From: Anthracocystis setariae
Taxonomy: Eukaryota > Basidiomycota > Ustilaginomycetes > Ustilaginales > Ustilaginaceae
Assembly (NCBI GenBank): GCA_928724745.1
Contig: CAKMXJ010000032.1
Location: 1,860,001-1,924,000 of the forward strand
Direction of reading: 5' to 3'
DNA: 64,000 nucleotides
This document shows, piece by piece, positions 51,473-61,334 of this stretch (position 1 is its first letter; every line of letters begins with the position of its first letter). The notes beneath the pieces are model-generated. The model saw only the letters and a program-made list of their open reading frames with translations, was not told the origin of the DNA and did not search any database. The translations under genes were made by a program, and so were the position numbers.

Positions 51473-53036
51473 ATGTCATCCCACGCTGGACCTTCGAGTT
51501 GGAACTGTGCAAGCACGTTGAATACCTCAAAGCTCTCGCCAGTCGTCCTGGACTCTCACGCCTCCTCAGGGATCGGAAGCAACATCAGTCTGTAAGTGAT
51601 CTCCTAGCTCATAGCCAGCTCACTCCGGTATTCAACTCATTCATCGCCTCTGCCCATCCATTCCGCTTGATCATGTCTTCAACCAGCCACCCGCTCCCGA
51701 TCTTGAACATTTCGGAACACCTCGTCCGCACACGATTGCAAACCAACGATGCACAACTCACAGGTAAGCACTTGACAACAACTACCATATCCAGCCTGGC
51801 TGAGCCATCAAGCTGATTTTGATGCCTCCAATTCCATCCTTTCGCAGTGTACGGCGTGCTTCTCGGGACACAGCAAGGGCGAGACATCGACATCCAGAAC
51901 TCATTCGAGATCCGACTGGACGCATCCCCCTCCTCCCCACTCTCTCCCATCATCAACCACTCATTCTTGAAAGCACGCCAATCACTCTACAAACAAGTCT
52001 TCCCCACCCTCGACATCCTCGGCTGGTACACCATTGGCGACATCCCCACCCCGCAACATGTCGAAATCCACAAACAACTCCTCGCCTACAACCAAGCACC
52101 CATCCTCGTGCAATTGCATCAAACCGTCACGTCCTTCGAGCATGCACAGAGTAACGGCCAACTCCCCATCAAGGTGTACGAGTCGATCGTCGAAATGGTG
52201 CAAGGCGAGACGGCCAACTTGTTTGTACCCGCCGGGTACAAGATCGAAACGGGTGAGGCGGAGCGCATTGCAGTCGACCATGCGAGTAAGGCAGGCGCCG
52301 AATCGGCGAGTGATGCTCAGAGTGTTTGTAAGTTGTTGCCATCCCTGATGTTTGATCGTGTTGAGAGGAGGAGAGGTGCTGATGTTGTGGTTTTGGGTGT
52401 GGATGTGCAGTGCTTACGGGGATGCAGGTGCAACATAGTGCGATCGGCAAGCTTCACGATCGGATCGGTCAGGTTTTGAGTTATATCCAAGCGGTTAAGG
52501 ATGGTCGGGTTGCATGGGATTACGAAGCGATGCGACAGATTCACACTGTGGTGGCGAATCTGCCCAGAACCGTGCTGCCAGAGCTTCAGGAGGAATTGTG
52601 GCGCGTAAGTGATACCGGATCGAAATTGGGCATCGCATGGTATCTCAGCGCTAACTCTTCTGCTGTTGCATTGGATGGTAGGAACATAACGATGTGCTGC
52701 TGACGAGTTACCTCTCGGTGCTCACGCAGAGCTTGCACACCATGAACGAGGTAAGTGACCAAGGTCAGGGGTAGAGTATGCAGGGTTAGTAGAGGGCAAG
52801 AAGCGTTAACTGACGTACACTGTTGCATCTGCGCTACGGGCTCTATTGGTGTCTCTCCGTCGTGATCGTGTCACGCGAAACACTTACAGTTGACAGACAA
52901 GTTCGAATTGGTTCAGGCTGGGGGTAGAGAGGACAGCAATGAGGGTGGCATTGTCGGTGCTTCGGCATCGGCAGCTCAGGGTCGCAGAAGTGGCGCAGCT
53001 GGCAGAAGTAGTTCAGCACTGCGTGCAGTGTACTGA
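51473..53036 (+). CDS. CSN6: COP9 signalosome subunit 6 (MPN domain), six exons
   Basis: The CDS is join(51473..51591, 51687..51763, 51848..52327, 52411..52604, 52682..52750, 52890..53036), 361 residues. All five introns have GTAAG donors and AG acceptors, and every junction keeps the frame. The joined protein follows CSN6: SLHPLPILNISEH, then VYGVLLGTQQGRDIDIQNSFEI, GWYTIGDIPTP, ERIAVDHASKAG, QHSAIGKLHDRI and LTDKFELVQ. It is a scaffold subunit of the complex that removes Nedd8 from cullin ubiquitin ligases. The MPN domain lacks the JAMM zinc site: the usual HxH region reads GWYTIGD. This is normal for CSN6, while CSN5 carries the activity. The C-terminus after LVQA is Gly/Ser-rich and poorly conserved. 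Five introns in 1.56 kb contrast with the mostly intronless neighbours. Confidence 0.92.
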
Positions 53037-53258
53037 CCATCCATGTCGGCAGCAATTCAACCACATCGAGGCGAGCTTCATTTGAAGTAACTGGGGGTTT
53101 TGGGCTTGAGGGTTGCAGCTTGGGTAATGTGAAGCAGTAAGGGTTCTGGATCATTCACCGCCGAAGCCACGTTCTCAGGCGAGTGGCAGAAGGCTTACGT
53201 CGATTGATCGATTGGGCCCGCTTCTGCAAGCAACCACCCGACGATAACAGGTACGACG

Positions 53259-53393
53259 ATGGGCTGGGCGCAACAAGCATCTCGGCTTAATACGTTGGCC
53301 GTTGCGCCAGGCGCAAAGAAAGAGACCGGAAAGAAGCTCAAGGGCATCTGGAAGCTGCGGTTAAAGAGGGCAGATATGCAAGAATTTTTTTAG
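53259..53393 (+). CDS. Possible small basic protein of 44 residues
   Basis: An ATG at 53259-53261 opens a 44-codon frame ending in TAG at 53391-53393, 222 bp after the CSN6 stop. The peptide is strongly basic and looks protein-like: MGWAQQASRLNTLAVAPG, then a Lys-rich stretch KKETGKKLKGIWKLRLKR and ADMQEFF. Just before it lies AACAG followed by GTACGACG, which could be a splice acceptor, so this may instead be the last exon of a gene or of a longer CSN6-region transcript. I do not recognise it. At this length chance cannot be excluded. Confidence 0.3.
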   Translation: MGWAQQASRLNTLAVAPGAKKETGKKLKGIWKLRLKRADMQEFF

Positions 53394-53621
53394 TTTGTCA
53401 ATGTTAATGAAACCGGGTCTCACAGACGTGGACTGTTCACTGTGTTCGGTTTTTGATCGTTTCTTGCCATCCCAACGACGATTGGTTTGGACCCGAAGAC
53501 CGGACTCAGCACAATGCTGTGGCGTAACGTTCAGGGTCGCTCTGCATGTGTCAGCTCCAACAAAAGCCGGATTGGATGTGAGCCAGGGTTACTGGATCGA
53601 CGTGCGGTTTGTGGGCAGCCT

Positions 53622-53645
53622 AAAAAAAAAAAAAAAAAAAAAAAA
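53622..53645. repeat. Homopolymer run of 24 A
   Basis: This uninterrupted A tract is not preceded by a recognisable processed gene copy, so I treat it as a simple repeat. Confidence 0.9.
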
Positions 53646-55258
53646 CACTCCAAAGGCTGAGCTTGGTTTTATCGGCGAATCGATTGGAACTCCGGTTCGC
53701 CGTTTGCAACAAAGCTTTGGGACCAGCTGAATTGCGAGATGATTTTGAAAACCCGAACTCCTCACTATGGAATTCACATTTTGTCATGCAAAAGCTATCA
53801 TGCATCCCAAGCTTAGTGGAGATGGGGCTGTGTGGGGGCCATGATGGACGGGGTCGTAGGTAGGAGAGCATCCAATGCGGAGCCAGTTGCGCTCGATCTC
53901 AGACATCGGGAAATTCATGCTCAAGCCAATGTATCGTAGGTGGTCAAAGGGCAGAGTAACTACTGTTTACAGTACTGGATTGTTGTTATAGTTGTTCCTG
54001 ACAGCCACCGCCAAGCCCAAGTTGGATTGCACTTGCAACGCAGATCCGCTGCACATCAACGTACAGTAGCATGTGCAGTGCGCTTTTTAATTTGGTGTGC
54101 CAACACAAGGACAGTCCTGAATGGAATCCAACACCAAGTCAACAGCGTTGACCTCGTATTATATATGTTGGCTTGTTTGTTGAGCGTGACTTGCAACTTG
54201 AATAGTCTCAATTCCGCTTCACGGGTGAGTGCCATGTAGATGTTGGAGGCTCAAAGTTACGACCTCTGAATTGTTGTTCGAGGTAACGAGCAATGCGACA
54301 GTGCAATGTTGATACACTGGCTGTGTCTCTAATACAATGGGCATCGAGACACAGCAACAATGCGGCTTGATGGACGGACCACTGGCAAGCGCATACAGTA
54401 CGAAGAGGAGGAGATGAGTCCAGGAGCAAGAGGTGCAATCGATCGGTGATAAGAGGCAGCAACTCTACAGGATTGACTATAACATTGCATAGTCAGAACG
54501 TCTCTATTGTGGAACCGAGCTGCTTCCGAGTTGAATTTGGTGAGAATTGAGAACCCGAATGCAACAATGCCTCGTGAGCAGCTCGACTGTATCAAAATTG
54601 GCCGCTGGTCAGGCTAGCTCAAGTGCAACAAGGCTGAGATTGGCAAGCCCTGCGATAAGCAGCCATTCGTCGGAGCCTCAAAAACCGGCACAGAAGCAGC
54701 TCCGCCATTTCGTTCCGTTGCGTTCAGCACGACAGCAGCCACTCTGTTTGCATACAGTACAGCCTATTGGCCACTTTTCAAGTTCCGCATTGGGCTCGCA
54801 TAGGCAACTGTATCTGAGCCCCCCCACCCAACACAGTACATACAGTACTGCACTCTACGCTCAAGAATTTGTCTCACTTTGGAGCGACACTGCACCAAGC
54901 TTGCACTCTGACTGCCGCGACTCCTGGTCTCTGTTGGCGAGACGAGACTTTTCTTACCGCCGCGCTGCAATCTCACGTAGTCCCTAATGCGCCTGCAATC
55001 TCACGTCGTGCCTAATGCACCCTTTGCATGCTAGTGCGGGTTGGGTTTGAAACGTTCGTTGACTTGGGCGCTGCAAGCTCGGCAAGATCAGCAGGTCCAA
55101 CTCTTGCTTATAGCCATGCGAATTTGATAGAAAGTGATACACAGTAAGTAGATTCTCAGACTCGGAAGCTGGTTTGATGACAGCCAAAAATGCATTTCGA
55201 TCTCATGCCGCTCAATCTCAATCTGCCAAGCCAAAAAAAAAACAACCCCGCACAACTA

Positions 55259-55857
55259 CACCTTTTTTCGATCAAGTTCGGAATTCGGACTGTCAACTTC
55301 GATAACAAGTTCGGTAACTACACTGCTATTTGTACAGTTGTTCGGTAGCATGTATGCTTTTCGGTACAGTTGTTCGGTATCAAGTATGCTTTTCGGTAAG
55401 ATACACATCAAGTTCGGTAATGCTTGCTTACAAGTTCGGTATAACAAGCGTGTTCGGTAACCAAGTAGTTCCTTGATCACTGTCTTTAGCGTTGTTACTG
55501 TACTTGAGATGATGGTTTTGCAATCAAATGATGATGACAAGACAGTTACGATTACGTGTGACCATTGCAATGTGGAGCTATGATACAGTACAAGAACGTG
55601 GTATGGTGGTAGTGGTTAGCAGCGATGGCAAGGAGGATGTGTCTTGGAAGCTGATCTCAAGAAGCTACGGTGAGGACAACTCTCAGCGCACTGCTCACTC
55701 AGACACCGTTCGGATACTGAATTCGATCCTCGGCTTTGTCGATTTTGTCTCGCACGCTACACCGAAACACTTGGACAATACCAAACAAGCAGTTCGAACA
55801 AGCTCGCTTATTTCGAATTCCGTACGCCGGCATACCGAACTTGATTGAAAAAAGGTG
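55259..55857. mobile_element. MITE-like element with CACCTTTTTT ends and TA flanks
   Basis: The left end reads CACCTTTTTTCGATCAAGTT and the right end, read inverted, CACCTTTTTTCAATCAAGTT, one mismatch in 20; the match continues a few bases further. Both ends are flanked by TA, the target of Tc1/mariner-type elements. Inside the left half the heptamer TTCGGTA recurs many times, and a unit of about 37 bp is tandemly duplicated around 55335-55400. The right half has some inverted counterparts. There is no transposase frame. The ends closely resemble those of the element at 9181-9766 (TACCTTTT next to TA), suggesting one family. Confidence 0.65.
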
Positions 55858-58800
55858 TATTATAAAAACATGACTTGGCTTGGCTCGGTACGTTCGGTCC
55901 GATCCGGTGCCGACATTGATTTCTGTCGTCCAATTACAGTGTATGCAATGCCGATTCACTAGTGAAGTGAGATGCAAATCATCATCGAGTGGTGCACTTG
56001 CAACAACCCAAAGCCCTAGAACATTCGCTCTCCTGTAGCTACCGTACCAACCAAGTACAGTTTCTCGGCATCGTCCGAACCAAGTCTTGATTCATTCAGG
56101 TGAACACTCTTTTGAATTTTTTTGGTCCTCAGACAGGCGTGGCATCTGCAAGGAGCCAAGCCAATCGATCGTGTGCTGGCCTTTTCTCGTGGTTGCGACC
56201 ATTGTACGCCACCAGTCTTTGATTGGCGCTCAAAAAAATGGTGAGATCCACATGTCTCAACACCTGTGCTTCCGTACCACCTGGCGCTGCTTATTGCGCC
56301 GCCGTCTCGGCTCGCTACTTGCAGCGCCTGTTTCAGGCATCCCGGGGCCTTGTAACATGCTTCACATATCACTCTGCATATGCTGCTGATAAGTGTACTT
56401 TACTGTTGAGCGACGCAACTGGTGTCAAGCGATGTGGTCCGGCTGATTCCCGGCTATGCAGTGGCGGGTCGCGAGCTATGTGATTACTGTAGATTGCCAT
56501 TTTTGTGGTCGGGACCGTAAACACACAGCAGCGGCAGCAGCAGCATTTCAGTGTGATTTGCGAATTTTGGCAAAAAAAGAAAAAAAAAAATTCCAATGGT
56601 GAGCCCCGTAAACCGAGCCAGTACTGCACTGTAAGTGTGCCGTGAGGGCTATTGTGCGCATACAGTACAAATTGACATGCAGTGGCTGTTAAACTGCAAC
56701 TCGGCCATCCTCAGCGCAACCTCCTGTCTGTTACAGCCTTTCTTTCGACTTGAAGACTGTCTGACCTCCTCAGCTGATCAACCATGTTGGTACGCTTCCA
56801 ACACGTTGTTGCGCCTGGAAAAGAAGCATGGAAATCTGCAAACATAGCAACCGATGTTGCGAATCGACGTTGAATGCAGCACAGTCAAAACTGATCGGGA
56901 ACCGCTCCCGGAAAATACGGCATCGCCCGGGAAACAGAAAATTCAAAGCCGAGGAATGTCGGGCTAAACCAACCGGTCAGAGCATCATACAGCGCGGTAC
57001 AGTTGTGACCTACAGTCCTGTACCGCTACAGCAATGAGCGGGAGTTTGGCTGCTCTCGATGGACCCGTTGGTGCCAATCCAGGCCCTGCGGCTTTTGGTT
57101 TTATTATTTATTTATTTATTTTTGTTTAGGACGCAAATGAAGATTCCACGGGAGTTACAACTGGATACAGTGCAATTGAAAAGGTCTTTGGAAATTCCTG
57201 AGCTTTCTCCGCTTTTGAACGGCGCGTACCATACAGTAAAGGCGCTACAGTAGTAGTGGAATTTCGAATGTGGTTAGGCCTGGTCCTCGTGGTCATGGAA
57301 GCGAGACCTGCGGCCCAACATCGAGCCCAAGCCTCGACCCAATTGGCTCCTTCGCACATCCTTGCGAATTTTTTTTTGGAAAAGGTAAGAAACAATTGAA
57401 AATTTAGCGATTCCTCATATTGTAACTGGACAGAAGCTTTTCGGCCTCGAAAAATAGATCCGACGGATCCCAACAATACCTGCACTGATTGTGAAAAAGA
57501 CAGGTCTGGCACTTGAAGATGGCTTTCATTTCAGTTACAATTATGCTAAAGTCGCATCGGTGGTGTACTGCGCATGGCCAGATCGAGACCCTTGAATCGG
57601 AACCCAATTCACAACAAGTCACAGAGTCGACATTCCGTCATTGCATTTGGGTCGAATCTGCCGGGACACTCTACCAGAGACTTGTCCAGGCCAACGAAGT
57701 TAAAGAAGCGTCTGCGGACCCGTCCAGACCTTACTTGCCGGGAATCCGTTTCGGCCGCATCTCAGAGCCCGTGGTAGAGCCAGTGAACCGCATTGCATCG
57801 AGAGCAGCCAGCTTCTGAACACGCATCGCTCATTCCTCAGCAGCACGCTTTTTTGCTTCAGCAGTCTCAGAATTGCCTCATCAGTCTGTAAGTCGTTTCT
57901 ACGCACTTGAGACTCTTGCACCTAACAATTTTAAATCTTTCTGAATTTTTTACAGATTTTTTTTAAAAAAAAAAAAAATTATGCCGCCCCGCCCTCAGAC
58001 ACCGCGCCCTGACCTTGACCTTGACTCGGCTCTGGCGCGCCTTGCGTAACCCGTCTTGGCTTGCGTCCAGACTCTTGGCCAGCCTAGCGCCTATTCCGCA
58101 CAAAGAGAGACCGCGGAAGCTGTGTTGCTTCTCCCTTTGTCGCTGTCCTTCAAGTCAAGTTGCACACAACTGCCCCGTCCCTTTGGCTTGTCTCTCGCGC
58201 CCAAGGCACAGATTCACAGCATTCAACCCTCTTGCGTCTTTCAGGATTTGCATCGCACTACGTCCTCTTGTGCCGTTCGATCGTCAACGTCGGCTTCGCG
58301 GATCCACGCTGTTCCTTGCAAAAGACCCTTCTACCTATCCCAACCACCTTCACGCTCGACCTAGACTCGCATCGTTTCCCTCATCACCGGCCCCCCCTCC
58401 TCCCCCCATCACCTAGCTAGGTCGTCGGTTCCCTTCTACCTCGACACCATCATACATTTTCGCTTCTCTCCTTTGACCCTGTTGTCACCAGCTCATCACC
58501 ATCAGCGGGCTTGAAGTTCTCTTCCCATTCTTTACCACGAATCTCGGCACCGCTCCATTCCATCAAAAATCGATTCGATCATACCCTTCGTTGTCATTTC
58601 TGTTGCCTTGCTTTTTCCGCAGTATACCTACCGACTCTGCCAGATGTTGTAGCACTCCTGATAACTCAAAACTTGTTCGACCCATACGAAAGCGCCAGCC
58701 TCCGCCTCCAGACCAAGATTCCGCATCACAGGGAGCGTTCCTACACTCGCTTTTCTTCACCACGTTTGCCTCCCAGGCTTGTTGTGACATCCTCTCGCCT

Positions 58801-58928
58801 TCGTCGCACAAAGTGTCGCCTGTGTGACTCGACACCTTCGTGGATACTAGGCTCATTGTAGCCCGTGCCAAGCCCGTGCCGAGCGACGTGCGTGCAACCG
58901 GATACTCTTTACTTTCTGGTTCAAAGTC

Positions 58929-60647
58929 ATGTCCGCCGTTGCTACTCGTAGACCATCCTTGACGCCATCTTCACCTGCTTCCCGTCGAGGATCCTGGGTC
59001 GACGTTCACGTCGGTAGCGCACCTACATCACGTCGAGGCTCCCGAGTTGACCTGTCTAGCAACGCTTCGATCGCCACCTCAAACATCGCATCCGAGCGAC
59101 ATCCAGCTTCATCCAAACTTGCCATCAACCAACTTATCAGCAATCTTTCGCAGCACGCTTCAGAATCGAGCCTCGCAATGTCGTCACCAACAAGCACTTG
59201 TCCGGCACCCACCGCCGAGCCGCAAGGCCTCAAGCGCAAGTTCGATGCCGACTCCGACTCGTCCACGCCGTTCAAGGTCCCGGCCTCTGAGATTCAGCTT
59301 CCGTCTGATCCTCTCCGTCGCGCTAGTATCATCAATCTGGCTACAGCAGCGGCGGCGGCAGTGCTGCACAGCCAAGTCGGTCAGCGTCGCATGTCAGCCA
59401 ACAATTCCGAACACGAACAAAAGCGCCAGCGTGTCGAGCAGCTCGGCGTGCTCATCGAACAGGCTCGTAAGGCCAGTGTCGGCACCATGAGTCTCGACAT
59501 CACCCGCCACGTAGAGAGCGCCTCGCAAAATGTCGCCATCGCCACTGCGTTAGCCAACCATCTCGGCCTCACACCAACTTCATCGCGAGCTTCCACTCCT
59601 TCTGCGACCACACCATCTTCTCCCACCAAAGAGCCTGTCAAGGCGCTAGGCGTGCCGGCGACTCCTACAACACCCAAGAGCCCTCTTGCTTCTCAGCCCA
59701 TCAACGCAGCTCAGCTTTCAGAGGATTCAACAGCAGCGCGGAACCAATCCACTTCGTCCGTGGCAGCTGTCAACGTGGACGACGAAGTCGCCAAAGCTAA
59801 GCAGCGTTCGGTCTCACCCCCGTCTGCTTCCAACATGCCAGCCATCACTCTCACCCAGACTGATTCGCCGTCTGGAGCATCCTTGTCTGGCGGATCGATT
59901 CTCGACGAGGCCAAGGAAGCAGCTCAAACATACAGTCGCTTTTACCGCTTTGAAAAGGAATGGGCACACAAGGCACTGGAACTGGAGCGTCGCCGTAGCT
60001 CTGTACGTATTGACCCGCTTCACAACCCGAACCCCACGTTGCCTCCGCCGGCAGAACTCGAAGACAAGGTACGCGATTCAACAACTCCCAAGCAGCACTC
60101 GGCACCTCAGTCTCGCATCATGTCCAGGGGAACGTCGCCCTTCGGCGATGCGCACGCAGCAGCCTTGCGAACACCGCAAAGTGCACCAAACGGATCTTTC
60201 TCATCATCACAGCGTGGCTCCTCGGGCGGTCTAGTGGGCGTGCTGTCGAATCTGGCCGAACTGATCGAACACCGTCAACGATCGTGCTCTGGTTTGGAAG
60301 CGCTCGCCGAGCAAGCCAAGGAGCTGCCTGTGAAGCGCTTGAGCCAACCCAATCCACATTTGCGTACGACGTTTGGTGAATTCTCTTGGGCGAAGAAGGC
60401 GAGCCCTAGTGCGCCTGTCAGCAGCGGCGCGCGACCAAGCGTGATCAACGAAGGCGATGCCGACTCGGATGCCTCGTCTTGGAAAGACGATGCCTCGATC
60501 CACAGTGAAGCGGTTGGCGCTAAACCACTGGCGCGGCCAACGCTGTTGCAGGTCAAGTCGGAAAAAAGGATTAAACAAGAGGCTGAGTCTGACGGCGATA
60601 CACCAGCAACGCCACGGTCTACGATGAGCATTGCCAGTTTGCTCTAA
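58929..60647 (+). CDS. Unrecognised Ser-rich protein with six RRxS sites
   Basis: This intronless frame of 572 residues starts at an ATG at 58929 with several hundred bases of pyrimidine-rich leader before it. I see no known catalytic domain. Six Arg-Arg-x-Ser motifs (RRPS, RRGS twice, RRAS, RRMS, RRRS) fit the consensus of protein kinase A; three lie in the first 38 residues. A short basic cluster, LKRKFDADSD, could be a nuclear signal. More ordered parts are an Ala/Gln-rich helix region around INLATAAAAAVLHSQVGQRR with EQLGVLIEQARKASVG after it, a segment AQTYSRFYRFEKEWAHKALE, and GVLSNLAELIEHRQRSCSG. A nuclear regulator controlled by cAMP signalling would fit, but this is inference from motifs. 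Confidence 0.7.
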   Translation: MSAVATRRPSLTPSSPASRRGSWVDVHVGSAPTSRRGSRVDLSSNASIATSNIASERHPASSKLAINQLISNLSQHASESSLAMSSPTSTCPAPTAEPQGLKRKFDADSDSSTPFKVPASEIQLPSDPLRRASIINLATAAAAAVLHSQVGQRRMSANNSEHEQKRQRVEQLGVLIEQARKASVGTMSLDITRHVESASQNVAIATALANHLGLTPTSSRASTPSATTPSSPTKEPVKALGVPATPTTPKSPLASQPINAAQLSEDSTAARNQSTSSVAAVNVDDEVAKAKQRSVSPPSASNMPAITLTQTDSPSGASLSGGSILDEAKEAAQTYSRFYRFEKEWAHKALELERRRSSVRIDPLHNPNPTLPPPAELEDKVRDSTTPKQHSAPQSRIMSRGTSPFGDAHAAALRTPQSAPNGSFSSSQRGSSGGLVGVLSNLAELIEHRQRSCSGLEALAEQAKELPVKRLSQPNPHLRTTFGEFSWAKKASPSAPVSSGARPSVINEGDADSDASSWKDDASIHSEAVGAKPLARPTLLQVKSEKRIKQEAESDGDTPATPRSTMSIASLL

Positions 60648-61334
60648 AAAGTGCATCGGTGACCGCCGATCCACCTCTTCTTTGTCTAAGCTTTTCGCAC
60701 GCTTCGGCTGTTCCGCACTTTTTTTGACCTGACACGTGCATTATTGGAGCATGCGGACCTTTCCTCGGAACGTCTTGTCATCGTATCCTATCCATCCGTC
60801 ATCATATTGCTTCATAGCGTGTAACACCGGCGCAGTTTCGTTCCGCTCTCTGCGCCACAAGACGCTTACCCTGCGCTTCGTCGCCTTTGGTGGTTTCAAC
60901 GCCTTTGCGCAGCGCAGGCACCCGAATCTGCCCCAAGCAGAACGGGCGGCGGCCACCTTATAAACCCTTGAGGTGGCTTTGCGCCACCTCACCCTCTTTC
61001 CTCCTTTTAGCACATTTCGTTATCCTGTACTTTTATGTCGCAACTTTGCTTGTCTGCTAAAGTTACCCCCCATCTGCACGGTTTTATCTCTGGATCGCAT
61101 GTAACGCTAAGTTACCTCGGGTGCGTGCTGGCTGGATCACAAGTTTCTCCGCATCAAAATGGACTTTTTTTTTTTTTTTTTTTTTTTACAATTTCAGGAC
61201 TGCCGCACGCTGTTGGAGTTTGCTTGGGCGAAAATTTTAAGAAATGGGGGGGAGGAGTTGGGGTTTTTGGAGAGCCAAGAGAGAGAGAGAGAGGGGGGGG
61301 GGGGACAAGATTCAGAGGCAAAGATAACGTTATT
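60648..61334. other. Convergent 3' regions with simple repeats
   Basis: No gene is seen in this 687-bp gap. A run of 23 T lies at 61165-61187, and GA units followed by a G run lie at about 61280-61304. Confidence 0.6.
61165..61187. repeat. Homopolymer run of 23 T
   Basis: An uninterrupted T tract lies in the gap between two convergent genes. Confidence 0.9.

Larger units (their letters stand above)
53394..58928. other. Gene-poor 5.5-kb stretch with an inverted-repeat element and a long leader
   Basis: No protein gene is supported. It contains a run of 24 A (53622-53645), many TACAGTAC/GTACTGTA copies (for example near 53966, 54394, 54752, 54843, 55582 and 56662), and the element annotated at 55259-55857. 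From about 58080 to 58928 the sequence becomes C-rich and pyrimidine-rich with no conserved frame, as expected of the leader and promoter of the gene at 58929. Confidence 0.55.

Noticed and set aside
53395..53730. 111-codon frame reading through the A24 run
   Set aside because: The frame includes a poly-Lys stretch made by the homopolymer and has no other protein-like feature.
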